Shown here piece by piece: positions 17,366-25,847 of a stretch of 64,000 nt of DNA. Source of the DNA: Dyadobacter tibetensis Y620-1. Its GTDB lineage: Bacteria; Bacteroidota; Bacteroidia; Cytophagales; Spirosomataceae. Numbering within the stretch: position 1 is the stretch's first letter; each line of letters starts with the position of its first letter. The stretch is taken from the NCBI RefSeq assembly GCF_000566685.1, contig NZ_AZQN01000012.1, positions 16,019 through 80,018 of the forward strand, written 5' to 3'. The notes beneath the pieces were generated by a model. The model was not told the origin of the DNA. It saw only the letters and a list, made by a program, of their open reading frames with translations, and searched no databases. The translations under genes were made by a program, and so were the position numbers.

Positions 17366-19579
17366 TTAAATGGAATGATTGGTTTCCGGCAACGCCGTAT
17401 TACTTTGCTGACTCCACAACGATGCATATTGCCCCTTCTTTGCCAACAGCGTCAAATGTGTTCCTTTTTCGATCACCTTACCTTTATGTACAACAATGAT
17501 TTCATCCGCTTCCCTTACCGTCGATAAACGATGCGCGATAAGTACGACTGTTTTTCCAATCGAACATAGCGACTTGATCGTATCCTGCACACACTGCTCC
17601 GATATGGTGTCCAAAGACGAGGTGGCTTCGTCAAAAATAATAATCTCCGGCTCCCGATAGAGTGCTCTCAGAATGGCCAGCCGTTGCCGTTGTCCGCCGG
17701 AAAGATTATTCCCGTTCTCTGTTAATTCGGTGGCGTATCCGTTCGGCAATTCTTCAATAAACTCATGAATGCCCAGTTTACGGGCATAGTAAAGCATTTT
17801 CTTCATATCCGGTTCAAATTCACCTAAGGCAACGTTTTCCAATACCGATGCGGCAAACAGATGAATTTGCTGCGGGACTACACCAACCAACTTACGTAAA
17901 CTTTCAATGCTAAGATGTTGAATATCATTGTCACCGATCCTGATACGGCCATTTTTTAACGGATATAAGTTCTGCAGTAAGGAAATAAGTGTAGACTTCC
18001 CAGAGCCGCTTTCCCCCACGATGGCAGTAATTTTTCCTTTCTGCATCGTAAGACTTAAATTCTCGAAAACAAGGGCACGGGTGCCATACCGGAAAGTCAC
18101 CTCTTCCAGATAGATATCTCCAATCATATCCGCTGTAAGCTCTATTTTATGTCCGGTTTTCTCCCGTTCCAGATCCATAATCTCGAAGAGCCTGTCGGCA
18201 GCAATCAATGCATCCTGAATCGTCTTGTTCGCCCCGATGAGCCTTCCGGCCGGGCCGGTAAAATAGCCGATTAAAGCGTAAAAGGAAAAAAGCTCCCCAG
18301 CCGTGAGTTCATTGGTTATAACAAAAGAAGTGCCAACCCAGAGCAGGACGATCGTAAATAGCTGTGAGATAAAACCACTGGCCGTACCAATGGACAGCGA
18401 AGACATAAAAGAGCTATAAATGGTGCGAAGCAGCTGTATAAACCGTGTTTCGGTTTTATAATTGGCGTAGCTTTCCATACCGAAACGCTTAATCGTAGCG
18501 GCCGCATTCAAAGATTCCACCAGCTGTGCTTCCAGTTCGGCAGCATTCTCCATGAGTTTACGCTGAAGACGTTTATTAATTCGGTTGGATATCCAATAAA
18601 AAAATACATAAAACGGAATGATGGCCAGCATAATCAACGCCAGTTTCCAGTAATAGGTAAACATCAGCATAAAGGAAAACAGCACAATGAACACGTTCAC
18701 GACCAGATCTAGGACGGTCTCGTTGATAAAGGACCGAATTTTTACGGCGTCATTAACTCTGGAAATAATCTCTCCGACCCGCATGGTGTCAAAAAATTGC
18801 TGGGGAAGCGTAAGCAAATGTTTGTAGTATCCCAAAATTAGCTGCGCATCAATCTGCTGACCAGTTTTGAAAACAAAAACTGTTTTTATTGTGCCCACTA
18901 GGGTTTGTAATACCAGGATCAGCAACATACCGACACTCAATAAACGTAACAAGTTCATGTTCGCTGAAGGCAGAACATGATCGGTTATTTTCTGGATATA
19001 TATGGAGGTGGATAAACCCAGTAAAGTAGCTACGGCTGCACCAAATAATGCCTGAATCATGACACTTTTATGCGGCTTTACCAAAGCCCAGAAGCGGCGC
19101 AGTACGGAAACACGCTGGTCACCCCCCTTAAACTCATCAGAAGGAAGCAAGATCATCAATACACCCGTCCACAACTGTTTGAATTCATCAATGGATTTTG
19201 TGTGGAACTTCCCATCACCCGGATCCATGTAGGTGACTTTCTTATCTTTTACACGATACAGCACCACATAATGGTGAAGGCCACTGCCCGGACTCACAGC
19301 AACAGCCTGGGGGTCCTTCTTGATAATGATATGCGCAATAGCAGGCAATGGAATTTTAGAGATACTTTCGGCTGTTCCCTTTACACCCTTGGCCTGAAAA
19401 CCCAACTTTTGCGCAGCCTCAATAAGCCCAAGCATGTTAGTGCCCTTTTGATCCGTTCCGGCATACTGCCGCACACGGGCGATTGGGAGGTGCAATTTAT
19501 AGTGAGCCGCAACGGAAGTCAAACAGGCTGCTCCGCAGTCTGTAATATCGTGTTGTTTGATGCGTGTGTATGAATGCAA
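17366..19579 (-). CDS. Peptidase C39 domain ABC transporter (bacteriocin leader-cleaving exporter)
   Basis: 737 residues. N-terminal C39 cysteine peptidase (1-140): catalytic Cys15 in DITDCGAACL, His near 103 in GLHHYVVLY and Asp in YMDPGDGKF. Six-TM ABC exporter domain (about 165-450), then a nucleotide-binding domain with Walker A GESGSGKST, signature LSGGQRQRLAILRAL and Walker B IIIFDEATSSLD. All active-site residues are intact. It would cut leader peptides after a double-glycine-type motif and export the core; the two small peptides at 20418 and 20654 are the obvious substrates. No ATG is available before the peptidase motif: the frame begins with TTG at 19579, just 26 bases after the CPBP gene stop, so translation may depend on coupling. 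Confidence 0.95.
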   Translation of the reverse strand: MHSYTRIKQHDITDCGAACLTSVAAHYKLHLPIARVRQYAGTDQKGTNMLGLIEAAQKLGFQAKGVKGTAESISKIPLPAIAHIIIKKDPQAVAVSPGSGLHHYVVLYRVKDKKVTYMDPGDGKFHTKSIDEFKQLWTGVLMILLPSDEFKGGDQRVSVLRRFWALVKPHKSVMIQALFGAAVATLLGLSTSIYIQKITDHVLPSANMNLLRLLSVGMLLILVLQTLVGTIKTVFVFKTGQQIDAQLILGYYKHLLTLPQQFFDTMRVGEIISRVNDAVKIRSFINETVLDLVVNVFIVLFSFMLMFTYYWKLALIMLAIIPFYVFFYWISNRINKRLQRKLMENAAELEAQLVESLNAAATIKRFGMESYANYKTETRFIQLLRTIYSSFMSSLSIGTASGFISQLFTIVLLWVGTSFVITNELTAGELFSFYALIGYFTGPAGRLIGANKTIQDALIAADRLFEIMDLEREKTGHKIELTADMIGDIYLEEVTFRYGTRALVFENLSLTMQKGKITAIVGESGSGKSTLISLLQNLYPLKNGRIRIGDNDIQHLSIESLRKLVGVVPQQIHLFAASVLENVALGEFEPDMKKMLYYARKLGIHEFIEELPNGYATELTENGNNLSGGQRQRLAILRALYREPEIIIFDEATSSLDTISEQCVQDTIKSLCSIGKTVVLIAHRLSTVREADEIIVVHKGKVIEKGTHLTLLAKKGQYASLWSQQSNTALPETNHSI

Positions 19580-19605
19580 AATTTTAGGCGATAATTTAAC
19601 CTTTT

Positions 19606-20346
19606 TTAAAATAAATCACTGAACCATTTGAAAATTTCAGGTGTTACGTTAATAGTAACATGCAAAAAAAAAGGAAGGAAGAAGGAATTATATTTAATAG
19701 CAAAAAAACTAAATACAATTCCATACATGAACTGAGGAAGAATATAAATAGGATATATATATAGATAAGACCAGTAAATCGGAGTGAAGTTCCCTAAGTG
19801 AATTAGTGAAAATACAATTATTAATATCCAGCATAAATAATTACTTCTTTTATCGGACTGAAAAAAATAGGTTTGCCCTTTATATCTGCTATTTGAAAAC
19901 AATATTATCGCCAAAATAACAAACAAAGCAATATTATACTGCAAAAAGGAGATATGTAGTTGAAAAAATTGCGGAAAAATATATTCAAGAATTATAGCAA
20001 AAATAATATATCTCAAAAATTTATTTTTTGTTATGAGGGGTAGTCTAAACATAATTTCTTCATTCAATGGTCCAATTATGCAGAGCTTCAAAAAACCGAT
20101 AAAAGGGGAATTGCTTACTAAAAACTCCTTTCTCCCATTTGTAAGGTTTTTGCTTATAGAAAAACCAAATTTTGACCTTAAAAACATTTCAATTCCTGCG
20201 ATGATCAAAACAATAATAAAGGTTGAGCAAAGGCAAAAAAAATAAGCGTTTTTTAATGAGAAAATTCGTTCTTTCAATCTTTGATTTTCCCCAATAGAGT
20301 AAAAAGAATACGGCTTTTTAAAAAACTCAAATATTTCCTGAATCAT
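19606..20346 (-). CDS. CPBP-family (CAAX protease and bacteriocin-processing) membrane protein
   Basis: 246 residues, AT-rich, about seven hydrophobic segments. The CPBP motifs are present: motif 1 GPLNEEIMFRLPL (paired Glu plus Arg, about residues 91-103), motif 2 FSLIHLGNF with its His, and motif 3 FFLHVTINV with the final His and Asn. Family members include eukaryotic Rce1-like proteases and bacterial proteins that give self-immunity to bacteriocins. Placement directly between the leader peptides and the exporter makes immunity or maturation of the exported peptide likely (inference). Gap to the upstream peptide gene is 71 bases, to the exporter 26. Confidence 0.88.
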   Translation of the reverse strand: MIQEIFEFFKKPYSFYSIGENQRLKERIFSLKNAYFFCLCSTFIIVLIIAGIEMFLRSKFGFSISKNLTNGRKEFLVSNSPFIGFLKLCIIGPLNEEIMFRLPLITKNKFLRYIIFAIILEYIFPQFFQLHISFLQYNIALFVILAIILFSNSRYKGQTYFFQSDKRSNYLCWILIIVFSLIHLGNFTPIYWSYLYIYPIYILPQFMYGIVFSFFAIKYNSFFLPFFLHVTINVTPEIFKWFSDLF

Positions 20347-20417
20347 TTATTATGTTCCTTTTTAACAAGAGTGGATGCAAAAAATCACCCACACTTGTTA
20401 ATAGATTAATTGAATCC

Positions 20418-20627
20418 TTATTTTATGTGATCTTTATATCCTGAACTAAACCCCGAACAGAAGGCATTCCAAGATTTAACTATGCCTTCCAACAATTGGG
20501 CCGATCGGTGAGCTATTCCAGCTGCATCACCTGAACTTACTACTATTTCTCCACCTGAGATTATAAGTAAATCTTCCGAGTTCAAAATATCAGTCTCTTC
20601 TATATTGATATTTGCTAAATTCGTCAT
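20418..20627 (-). CDS. Double-glycine leader peptide, candidate bacteriocin/RiPP precursor 1
   Basis: 69 residues. Leader of 26 residues ending ILNSEDLLIISGG: an L-x-x-E-D/E-L-x-x-I-x-GG pattern with hydrophobic residues at -4, -7 and -12 and GG at -2/-1, exactly what C39 peptidases read. Predicted core is 43 residues beginning EIVVSSGDAAG, Ser/Gly/Ala-rich with one Cys (in NAFCSGFSSGY) and a basic C terminus. No cysteine pattern typical of lanthipeptides. It lies 26 bases downstream of the second precursor and upstream of CPBP and exporter genes. With two glycosyltransferases in the cluster, the several Ser residues are possible sugar acceptors (inference). No specific bacteriocin family was recognised. 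Confidence 0.82.
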   Translation of the reverse strand: MTNLANINIEETDILNSEDLLIISGGEIVVSSGDAAGIAHRSAQLLEGIVKSWNAFCSGFSSGYKDHIK

Positions 20628-20653
20628 ATAAATATCATTTGGTTAAAAAGAAA

Positions 20654-20878
20654 TCATTTCCTAAATATCCTTTCGATTGCCTTACCTGTAAGTGCATCTA
20701 CCATCATCTCATTAATGATGCTTGCTGCATTTGTTGCATATGCTACGCAAGACCCTGCTCCATAGCCTACATCATTACAAAATTCATTCCAGGAGTACTC
20801 TCCATTGATGCAGAGTTGATCTTCCAGAGATAACTCTGCCATCCCATACATTTCCAAGTCAATAGCTTGTAACTTCAT
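20654..20878 (-). CDS. Leader peptide with atypical cleavage site, candidate precursor 2
   Basis: 74 residues. The leader AELSLEDQLCING-E aligns with that of its neighbour (L-x-x-x-E-D-x-L-x-I-x-G), but the second glycine of the cleavage pair is Glu27. Core from there begins EYSWNEFCNDVGYGAGSC and continues with a small-residue helix AYATNAASIINEMM and a basic end. Two core cysteines spaced ten apart could form a disulfide, which fits the VKOR-containing protein upstream. Together with 20418-20627 it could make a two-peptide system. Open frame, context and leader alignment support a real gene; whether C39 cleaves at GE is open. Confidence 0.75.
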   Translation of the reverse strand: MKLQAIDLEMYGMAELSLEDQLCINGEYSWNEFCNDVGYGAGSCVAYATNAASIINEMMVDALTGKAIERIFRK

Positions 20879-21305
20879 GTTGATAAATATAAAGTGATAA
20901 AAATATTAAAACCATCACCTGATTTCGTTGGCCAACAGCATTTTAATGATGATGTCGTAAAGCTAAATATAGCCAGTGCACTATAATTGCACTGGCTATA
21001 TTTTTGTAAAATATATTTAAAAAATATTACTTTCTCACCAGAACTACTTCAACCAGCCAGTTTTTCGATTTTACTTTCCCTCGCAATAGGTTATTTGTTG
21101 CAGGTATAAACTATACACTCTGCCTAGGTTAAACGAGGTGATGACGTTTATCGTCCACTACTCAAACCAGGAAATAAATAAATTCTTAATTATAGCGTAG
21201 GCTTTAGCAACAATAGGGCCACTGAACAATCCAATTAATATGTAGATACACATTTACAGCTTTTTATTTAATCCTGCCTTCATGTATTGTAAAAACTGTA
21301 TGGTT
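20879..21305. other. Intergenic region of the peptide locus
   Basis: A 427-base AT-rich gap upstream of the precursor genes. It holds the dyad at 20965-21003. On the minus strand a short open frame at 21158-21253 (ATG to TAG, 31 residues, MCIYILIGLFSGPIVAKAYA...) encodes one hydrophobic segment; the same frame is open further upstream to an ATG at 21283 except for one TAA directly before the second ATG. It could be a tiny membrane peptide or a decayed gene. No other feature seen. Confidence 0.4.
20965..21003. promoter_or_regulatory. Perfect 16-bp inverted repeat in the leader region of the precursor genes
   Basis: AAATATAGCCAGTGCA (20965-20980), loop CTATAAT, then its exact complement (20988-21003). 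It lies 87 bases before the start of precursor 2. A related dyad with the same GTGCACTAT core is found at 25784-25806 before the glycosyltransferase gene. On the minus strand TATATTTA overlaps its edge, resembling the TAnnTTTG -7 box of Bacteroidota. Either an operator overlapping a promoter, or a terminator/attenuator; on the plus strand it has a short T-run. Confidence 0.55.
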
Positions 21306-21725
21306 TTAAAGAATGTTGCCCATTTTTCTTAATTCCCTACGGAAAGCAAAAAAATGTACTGTCAGAAAAATAACGGAAAATTTAAAAAGGTCATTGTCTT
21401 TAAGATAAGTCAAGGCTTTATCCACACTAACCGCATCGTCTGTAACAAGTAAGTTGGACAGCGAAAACACTACGATCATTAGTAATACTCCAAAAAACGT
21501 CTGAAAGAACCAACGGTACCTTAACCTTTCTATTTCAGCTGTTTGTTTTTTCTCTTTCGAAATAATAACCAAAATCAAACCGCTAAGGCCTAACCATTTA
21601 AGAACCCCAACCCATGTCTCCATCAATGGTGAAAAGAAGTCAAAATTTAACATGACGAAAAAAAACATGACCAATGACAGGATTATAATCCAATACCCGA
21701 TCTTTTTGAAAGAAAATGAAATCAT
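21306..21725 (-). CDS. Small membrane protein of the peptide locus, candidate immunity protein
   Basis: 139 residues with about four hydrophobic segments (roughly 9-28, 38-57, 74-93 and 112-130) separated by short charged loops (EKKQTAEIERLRYRW and KALTYLKDND). No signal peptide, no recognised domain or catalytic motif. It lies between the 827-residue fusion gene and the precursor genes on the same strand, with gaps of about 145 and 430 bases. Small multi-pass proteins in this position commonly protect the producer from its own bacteriocin, but nothing in the sequence proves that; unknown function is the safe reading. Confidence 0.7.
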   Translation of the reverse strand: MISFSFKKIGYWIIILSLVMFFFVMLNFDFFSPLMETWVGVLKWLGLSGLILVIISKEKKQTAEIERLRYRWFFQTFFGVLLMIVVFSLSNLLVTDDAVSVDKALTYLKDNDLFKFSVIFLTVHFFAFRRELRKMGNIL

Positions 21726-21869
21726 AAAATAATTGTTTTTAAGTCAAACCCGAATATGAATTGCCAAATAACTACTAGGATATTGAATAAAAATGTAGTG
21801 ATACACTATATCAAAAACTATAGATGAAGAGGATGTAACCCATTATTAATCTTTAGATTTATTGATGGG

Positions 21870-24353
21870 CTATTCCTTGACGGAAACGTCGTCTATAATA
21901 GACCTTTCTTGTGTACTAGTTGGCTGATTTACCTTGTTAATAAAAGATAAAAACGGTTGAACTAACATCCCTGGCTTCATCACCGGACCATTAAAATGAA
22001 GGTGCAAAGGATAGGTGCCGGTAATTTTGTTATAAATGTTTCGCCCTTCATTCACCTCAAAATCATGTAGTATTACCTGCATTTCAGTCATTACTATGTT
22101 TTTCTTTTCATCAATATCCGACACCGACTGGAATTTCCTTACCGTTTCCATGGTCGTCGGGAAGGTTTGAAATAATTCACAGTTTACGTCAAGCTTTATT
22201 CGAGAATTTCCCTCTTTCAACATGATACGGGTCCACAAATACTGATTGCTAAATTGAAAAGGATCATCGGTAAGATGTGATTTCATTTGCTCAATTTCGT
22301 CCAGCGCATTCAGTATGTCAGCAGCGGTGCCAATTATCCCTCCCGAATTCAAAAAACGGTAAGGTGTATTGGTCATAGGATAAGTATTGGCAAGATTTGG
22401 GTCCGGATAACACGTTTTCTCTGAAGAAATAACAATTCCTCCATCTGGTGCAATACGTCTGTATCGTTCCATAATCTCCTTTTCGCCGCCCAATAGAATG
22501 GTATCGTAACCATCCGTAAAAAAAATCACTTCGTCTCCTGGCAACGAAAGCAGGTATTGTTTCAAATAAGTATCTTTATGCCGGTGACTATCCCATTGAC
22601 CTGGATGAATTAAAGTGATCAGTTCCAAATTAAAAAAATGACAGGAAGCCTTGAGTGCATGTTTATATCCGATCTCTTCCGGATTCGTTATACAGGTGAT
22701 GATCTTCATACCAGATGGCAAACTTCTTTTTTGTGCCTGTTGGTGCAGCTTCGTAGCAGAATGAATCAAAATGGGTAAATCGTGTGTTTGATAAATGGTT
22801 GGTATCGCTGCGTCATTTATAAAAATGGACGGAATGGCTGATATTTTAGCCAGATTACACCAGTTGCTGTGCAAGGATACCTGAGTCTTGAATTCGTCTT
22901 TCAATGTCGCTGTTTCATTACCGAGAGCCCTTTTCCACTTTTCGACTGGCTGATCTATATCAGAAAACCACTTTTCCAGTGCGTGTACAGAAGCTTGGGC
23001 GGGGCAATTTAACAGGGCATCAATGATTTCAGCATCAAGTAGACTTGTCGGCAGAAAAATGATTTGCCAGCGAAAATTGTTAAGGTTATTGAATTGTGCT
23101 TTCAATTGCTGATGTAATTTTGCAGATTCAGGATTGGTAGGTCCATACACCAAAGTAATGCCCAGTTCAGCAGACGAATCTCCAATGCAAAGTATTTTCA
23201 TCCCGTCAAAAACTGGTGGTAACTGGGTTTTATTTTTCAAAATCCCATCAATTAAGGCCTGATTAAACTTCATTTTTTTAAATTCCCGCAGTACATTATC
23301 TCTTTCACGCTTCGCAGCAATGAACGGTTTGATCAGGAAGTACAAAGCAATCGTAAATAATAAAGAGGGAATAAGGGTCAACCCTCCAAAACCTTGTATA
23401 AAACCATCCATTGTGCAAAAATAGCAACAAACCACAAACTCCATCCAGAACATAATCAGGATTGCGCTACACAAAAGGCAGAATTCTTTTGCCCTGTTAA
23501 ACTGTATATAAAAAAGGTAAACTGTAAATGGGAGACTAGCCAAGTTGAAAAGAAATATCTGATAATAAATATGCTCTTTAAATATCGCAGCCACCATTAT
23601 TCCTAGCGTTGTGCCGCAAAAATATATCAACCCGGTTTCTGAATAACTTATCCCATAAAACAGAAATGCAGCTTTTGATTGTATCAGGTTATTCCTCCCA
23701 CTCCTTTCATGAATCATATTAAAAGCAGGCCTTAATACTGACGCTCCTGTCAAATCAATACCTTGCCATACTAGCAATCCGGATAATATGGCACCAATGA
23801 GTTTTATAGAAACAAGTAAGCTGGCTTCTCCTGCTTCATGCATACTAAACGTGCCGTATTGTTTCCAAAATAAAAAAACAATAAAAGTTACAAACAGAAT
23901 GCTTACGAAAGGACCAAGAGCGCTAGTAATATGTTCTTGTATACGTTTGAAATAATAATTCTGTTCATTAGAATCCTGGGTAGGTTCAATCAATAAAAGA
24001 GCTCCGCTCCATTTCTGTTCAAATCCATACAACGTATCATTTTGCCATCCATTTTGCGTATGATACCATTCTACATGGCTATCCGTAACCCTCCTGACTG
24101 GTGCGAAAATACCTCCTTCTATTGTTAAAAAAACAAGTGCAGGCAGTGGGATGCCCGATAGTTTCCCAATTGTACCCCGTGCCGCAATTGTTTTAATTTT
24201 ACAGTCGGACAATGTGTCTTTCAGAGATGCCAGGCTGGGAAAATGAGGATGCCTCATGAGGATGCTGCCCAGCCTGCTTTTTGTAATTTTCACATCCGCC
24301 GATTTAAGCAATTGGGATAATGCATCAAGTGCATTTCGTTCAAATGGATTCAT
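21870..24353 (-). CDS. Fusion: C39-like, VKOR, thioredoxin-like and PLOD-type glycosyltransferase domains
   Basis: 827 residues. About 1-125: C39-like fold without catalytic Cys or His (HPHFPSLASLKDTL). About 145-345: vitamin K epoxide reductase-type membrane domain; the helix-4 redox motif FCLLC (292-295) is kept, but the usual loop cysteines in front of SKAAFLFYGISYSETG are absent. About 360-545: thioredoxin-like domain in which the CxPC site reads YGPTNPESAK, so it is inactive as a redox enzyme. About 548-800: glycosyltransferase of the collagen lysyl-hydroxylase (PLOD/LH3) type, with FFTDGYDTILLGG (Asp614, Asp617), FLNSGGIIG, TDDPFQFSNQ and HFNGP (His786), matching the Mn-binding DxxD plus His set, so this part looks active. 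VKOR-C39-Trx proteins are known beside Bacteroidota leader peptides; the added glycosyltransferase is unusual. Its start overlaps the stop of the upstream glycosyltransferase gene by 14 bases. Confidence 0.85.
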   Translation of the reverse strand: MNPFERNALDALSQLLKSADVKITKSRLGSILMRHPHFPSLASLKDTLSDCKIKTIAARGTIGKLSGIPLPALVFLTIEGGIFAPVRRVTDSHVEWYHTQNGWQNDTLYGFEQKWSGALLLIEPTQDSNEQNYYFKRIQEHITSALGPFVSILFVTFIVFLFWKQYGTFSMHEAGEASLLVSIKLIGAILSGLLVWQGIDLTGASVLRPAFNMIHERSGRNNLIQSKAAFLFYGISYSETGLIYFCGTTLGIMVAAIFKEHIYYQIFLFNLASLPFTVYLFYIQFNRAKEFCLLCSAILIMFWMEFVVCCYFCTMDGFIQGFGGLTLIPSLLFTIALYFLIKPFIAAKRERDNVLREFKKMKFNQALIDGILKNKTQLPPVFDGMKILCIGDSSAELGITLVYGPTNPESAKLHQQLKAQFNNLNNFRWQIIFLPTSLLDAEIIDALLNCPAQASVHALEKWFSDIDQPVEKWKRALGNETATLKDEFKTQVSLHSNWCNLAKISAIPSIFINDAAIPTIYQTHDLPILIHSATKLHQQAQKRSLPSGMKIITCITNPEEIGYKHALKASCHFFNLELITLIHPGQWDSHRHKDTYLKQYLLSLPGDEVIFFTDGYDTILLGGEKEIMERYRRIAPDGGIVISSEKTCYPDPNLANTYPMTNTPYRFLNSGGIIGTAADILNALDEIEQMKSHLTDDPFQFSNQYLWTRIMLKEGNSRIKLDVNCELFQTFPTTMETVRKFQSVSDIDEKKNIVMTEMQVILHDFEVNEGRNIYNKITGTYPLHLHFNGPVMKPGMLVQPFLSFINKVNQPTSTQERSIIDDVSVKE

Positions 24354-25710
24354 GTTGACTGATCAGTTTATCAATAGTATTTGTAATAAAATCTCCCGGA
24401 TATTTAACTTGTATATCGTGATTGAATTTTTCGATAGTTTCTCTGAATATCCTATCTTCCAAAAGCATAACTATCTTTTCAGTGATCTGTGATGGTTTAT
24501 CCTGATTAAACACTCCGCGTAAACCTAATCCATGATGCTCGACTTTAAGGCCATTGCCATTTTGGTCATATACCAGGTCCAGAGGATAAACGAGCATCGG
24601 AACTTCGTAATAAATACTCTCCTTAATAGAACCCAAACCTCCATGCGTAATGTGCAGATCAGCGTTTTCCAGCACTTGAAGCTGCGGCACTTTTGCAAAA
24701 AAGTGAACATTCGGAGCTAACCGCCGCTGGTAAAGTAACGTTTGTTTAATCTGAGTTTTAATAGAAAATATAAACTCAACAGGGATAGTAAGTTGTTCGA
24801 TCGCGGTAAGTAAATGGTTCAAAAATTGCAACACCATTGGATTCGAGTCTACATAAAACGTGCCGAAACTGCAATAAATAATTTTAACATCTTCCTTCTT
24901 TTTATGCAACAAACGCTGAAACCATTCCTGAAAGCCTTCATCAACACCCAAGTCAACTCGATCTTTATTCAAGCAAAGTCCCAAGTAATGTTGGGATGGT
25001 AATTTGATTTTCGGAGAAAGTTCGAGTTCGAGCGGAGCAAGCAGCACCTCCGGAATATTATCAAACAAAATGGTATAAGTTGCGTTTTCAGTCATCCTAT
25101 TCCTTTCTCCCAATTTAGAATGTGCTAAAAGCTTTTTTAACTGATTGGCATAAACCCATCTGAACAAAGACCCAATCCAGGTAGTCCATCCCTGAAAGAT
25201 CTGTCCTTTTTGATGTATTTTGTAATCTTTGGTATTAGCAGTCGACCAGGACCGTTCGGAAACGGTTGGAAACCCGTCCACTTTATAAGTCGAAAGCATG
25301 GGGTTAAAACAAATCAGAGAAGTTTGCGGAAAGATATGATGCAACGGAAACAGCTCAGTACTGTTAAAGATATCAACAATAATGCCCACAGGGTTTAAAT
25401 GGTGGACGAGGTGATGCAACTCGATGATTCTATTCTGGAAAAGTACATTTTTACGCATGGCCAACAGGATATGCCAGAGCGTATATTTTCGTCCTTTTTC
25501 TTTCAGGTAACCTGCCTCATGGCCGATGCCCACTTTAAAAGGACTGATCATAATCGGACAAAAGCCATGGCTACGGACGATATCGGCTAATTTTTCATCC
25601 ATCACGAGCACATGAATCTCATATTTATCTTTCAGCTGAACTGCTAGATTCATGGCTGGAATCACATGGCTTTGAATATTGGCCGGGTAGAAAAGCAGAG
25701 ATTTTTTCAT
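24340..25710 (-). CDS. UGT/MGT-like glycosyltransferase (GT1 family)
   Basis: 456 residues, GT-B fold. N-terminal half opens KKSLLFYPANIQSHVIPAMN, the usual acceptor-domain start of GT1 enzymes; the C-terminal half carries IIYCSFGTFYV and the donor-binding signature THGGLGSIKESIYYEVPML with the later YDQNGNG, equivalent to the HGGxGSxxE...DQxxN plant/bacterial UGT box. Such enzymes transfer a sugar from a nucleotide donor to small molecules or to another sugar. Translation is coupled to the fusion gene (14-base overlap), so the two glycosyltransferases are probably made together and may act in sequence on the leader peptide or on a shared acceptor (inference). No signal peptide, cytoplasmic. 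Confidence 0.88.
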   Translation of the reverse strand: MKKSLLFYPANIQSHVIPAMNLAVQLKDKYEIHVLVMDEKLADIVRSHGFCPIMISPFKVGIGHEAGYLKEKGRKYTLWHILLAMRKNVLFQNRIIELHHLVHHLNPVGIIVDIFNSTELFPLHHIFPQTSLICFNPMLSTYKVDGFPTVSERSWSTANTKDYKIHQKGQIFQGWTTWIGSLFRWVYANQLKKLLAHSKLGERNRMTENATYTILFDNIPEVLLAPLELELSPKIKLPSQHYLGLCLNKDRVDLGVDEGFQEWFQRLLHKKKEDVKIIYCSFGTFYVDSNPMVLQFLNHLLTAIEQLTIPVEFIFSIKTQIKQTLLYQRRLAPNVHFFAKVPQLQVLENADLHITHGGLGSIKESIYYEVPMLVYPLDLVYDQNGNGLKVEHHGLGLRGVFNQDKPSQITEKIVMLLEDRIFRETIEKFNHDIQVKYPGDFITNTIDKLISQHESI

Positions 25711-25783
25711 CCACTGAATTGCATTGGTAGTTACATAGCTAACATTTAATGGCCTTAGCTATAAAACATAAACTTAGGTTCAA

Positions 25784-25806
25784 CCGGTGCACTATTTATG
25801 CACCGG
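25784..25806. promoter_or_regulatory. Inverted repeat before the glycosyltransferase gene, related to the one at 20965
   Basis: CCGGTGCA, loop CTATTTA, TGCACCGG (8+8 bp). It lies 73 bases before the glycosyltransferase start. It shares GTGCACTAT, the loop length and the following GGC(A/T)ATATTT with the dyad at 20965-21003. On the minus strand a TAAGTTTA box resembling TAnnTTTG follows within a few bases. Proposed shared operator or leader element, possibly bound by the small HTH protein encoded next door. Confidence 0.5.
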
Positions 25807-25847
25807 CAATATTTCTTTAGGAAAATCGGGGAGATATGAGGGAATCC

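Noticed and set aside
21870..22300. Reading the 827-residue protein as an active disulfide-forming VKOR-Trx enzyme or an active C39 peptidase
   Set aside because: The thioredoxin-like domain has no CxxC, the VKOR loop cysteines are missing and the C39-like part has no catalytic Cys or His; only the CLLC pair and the glycosyltransferase motifs are intact.
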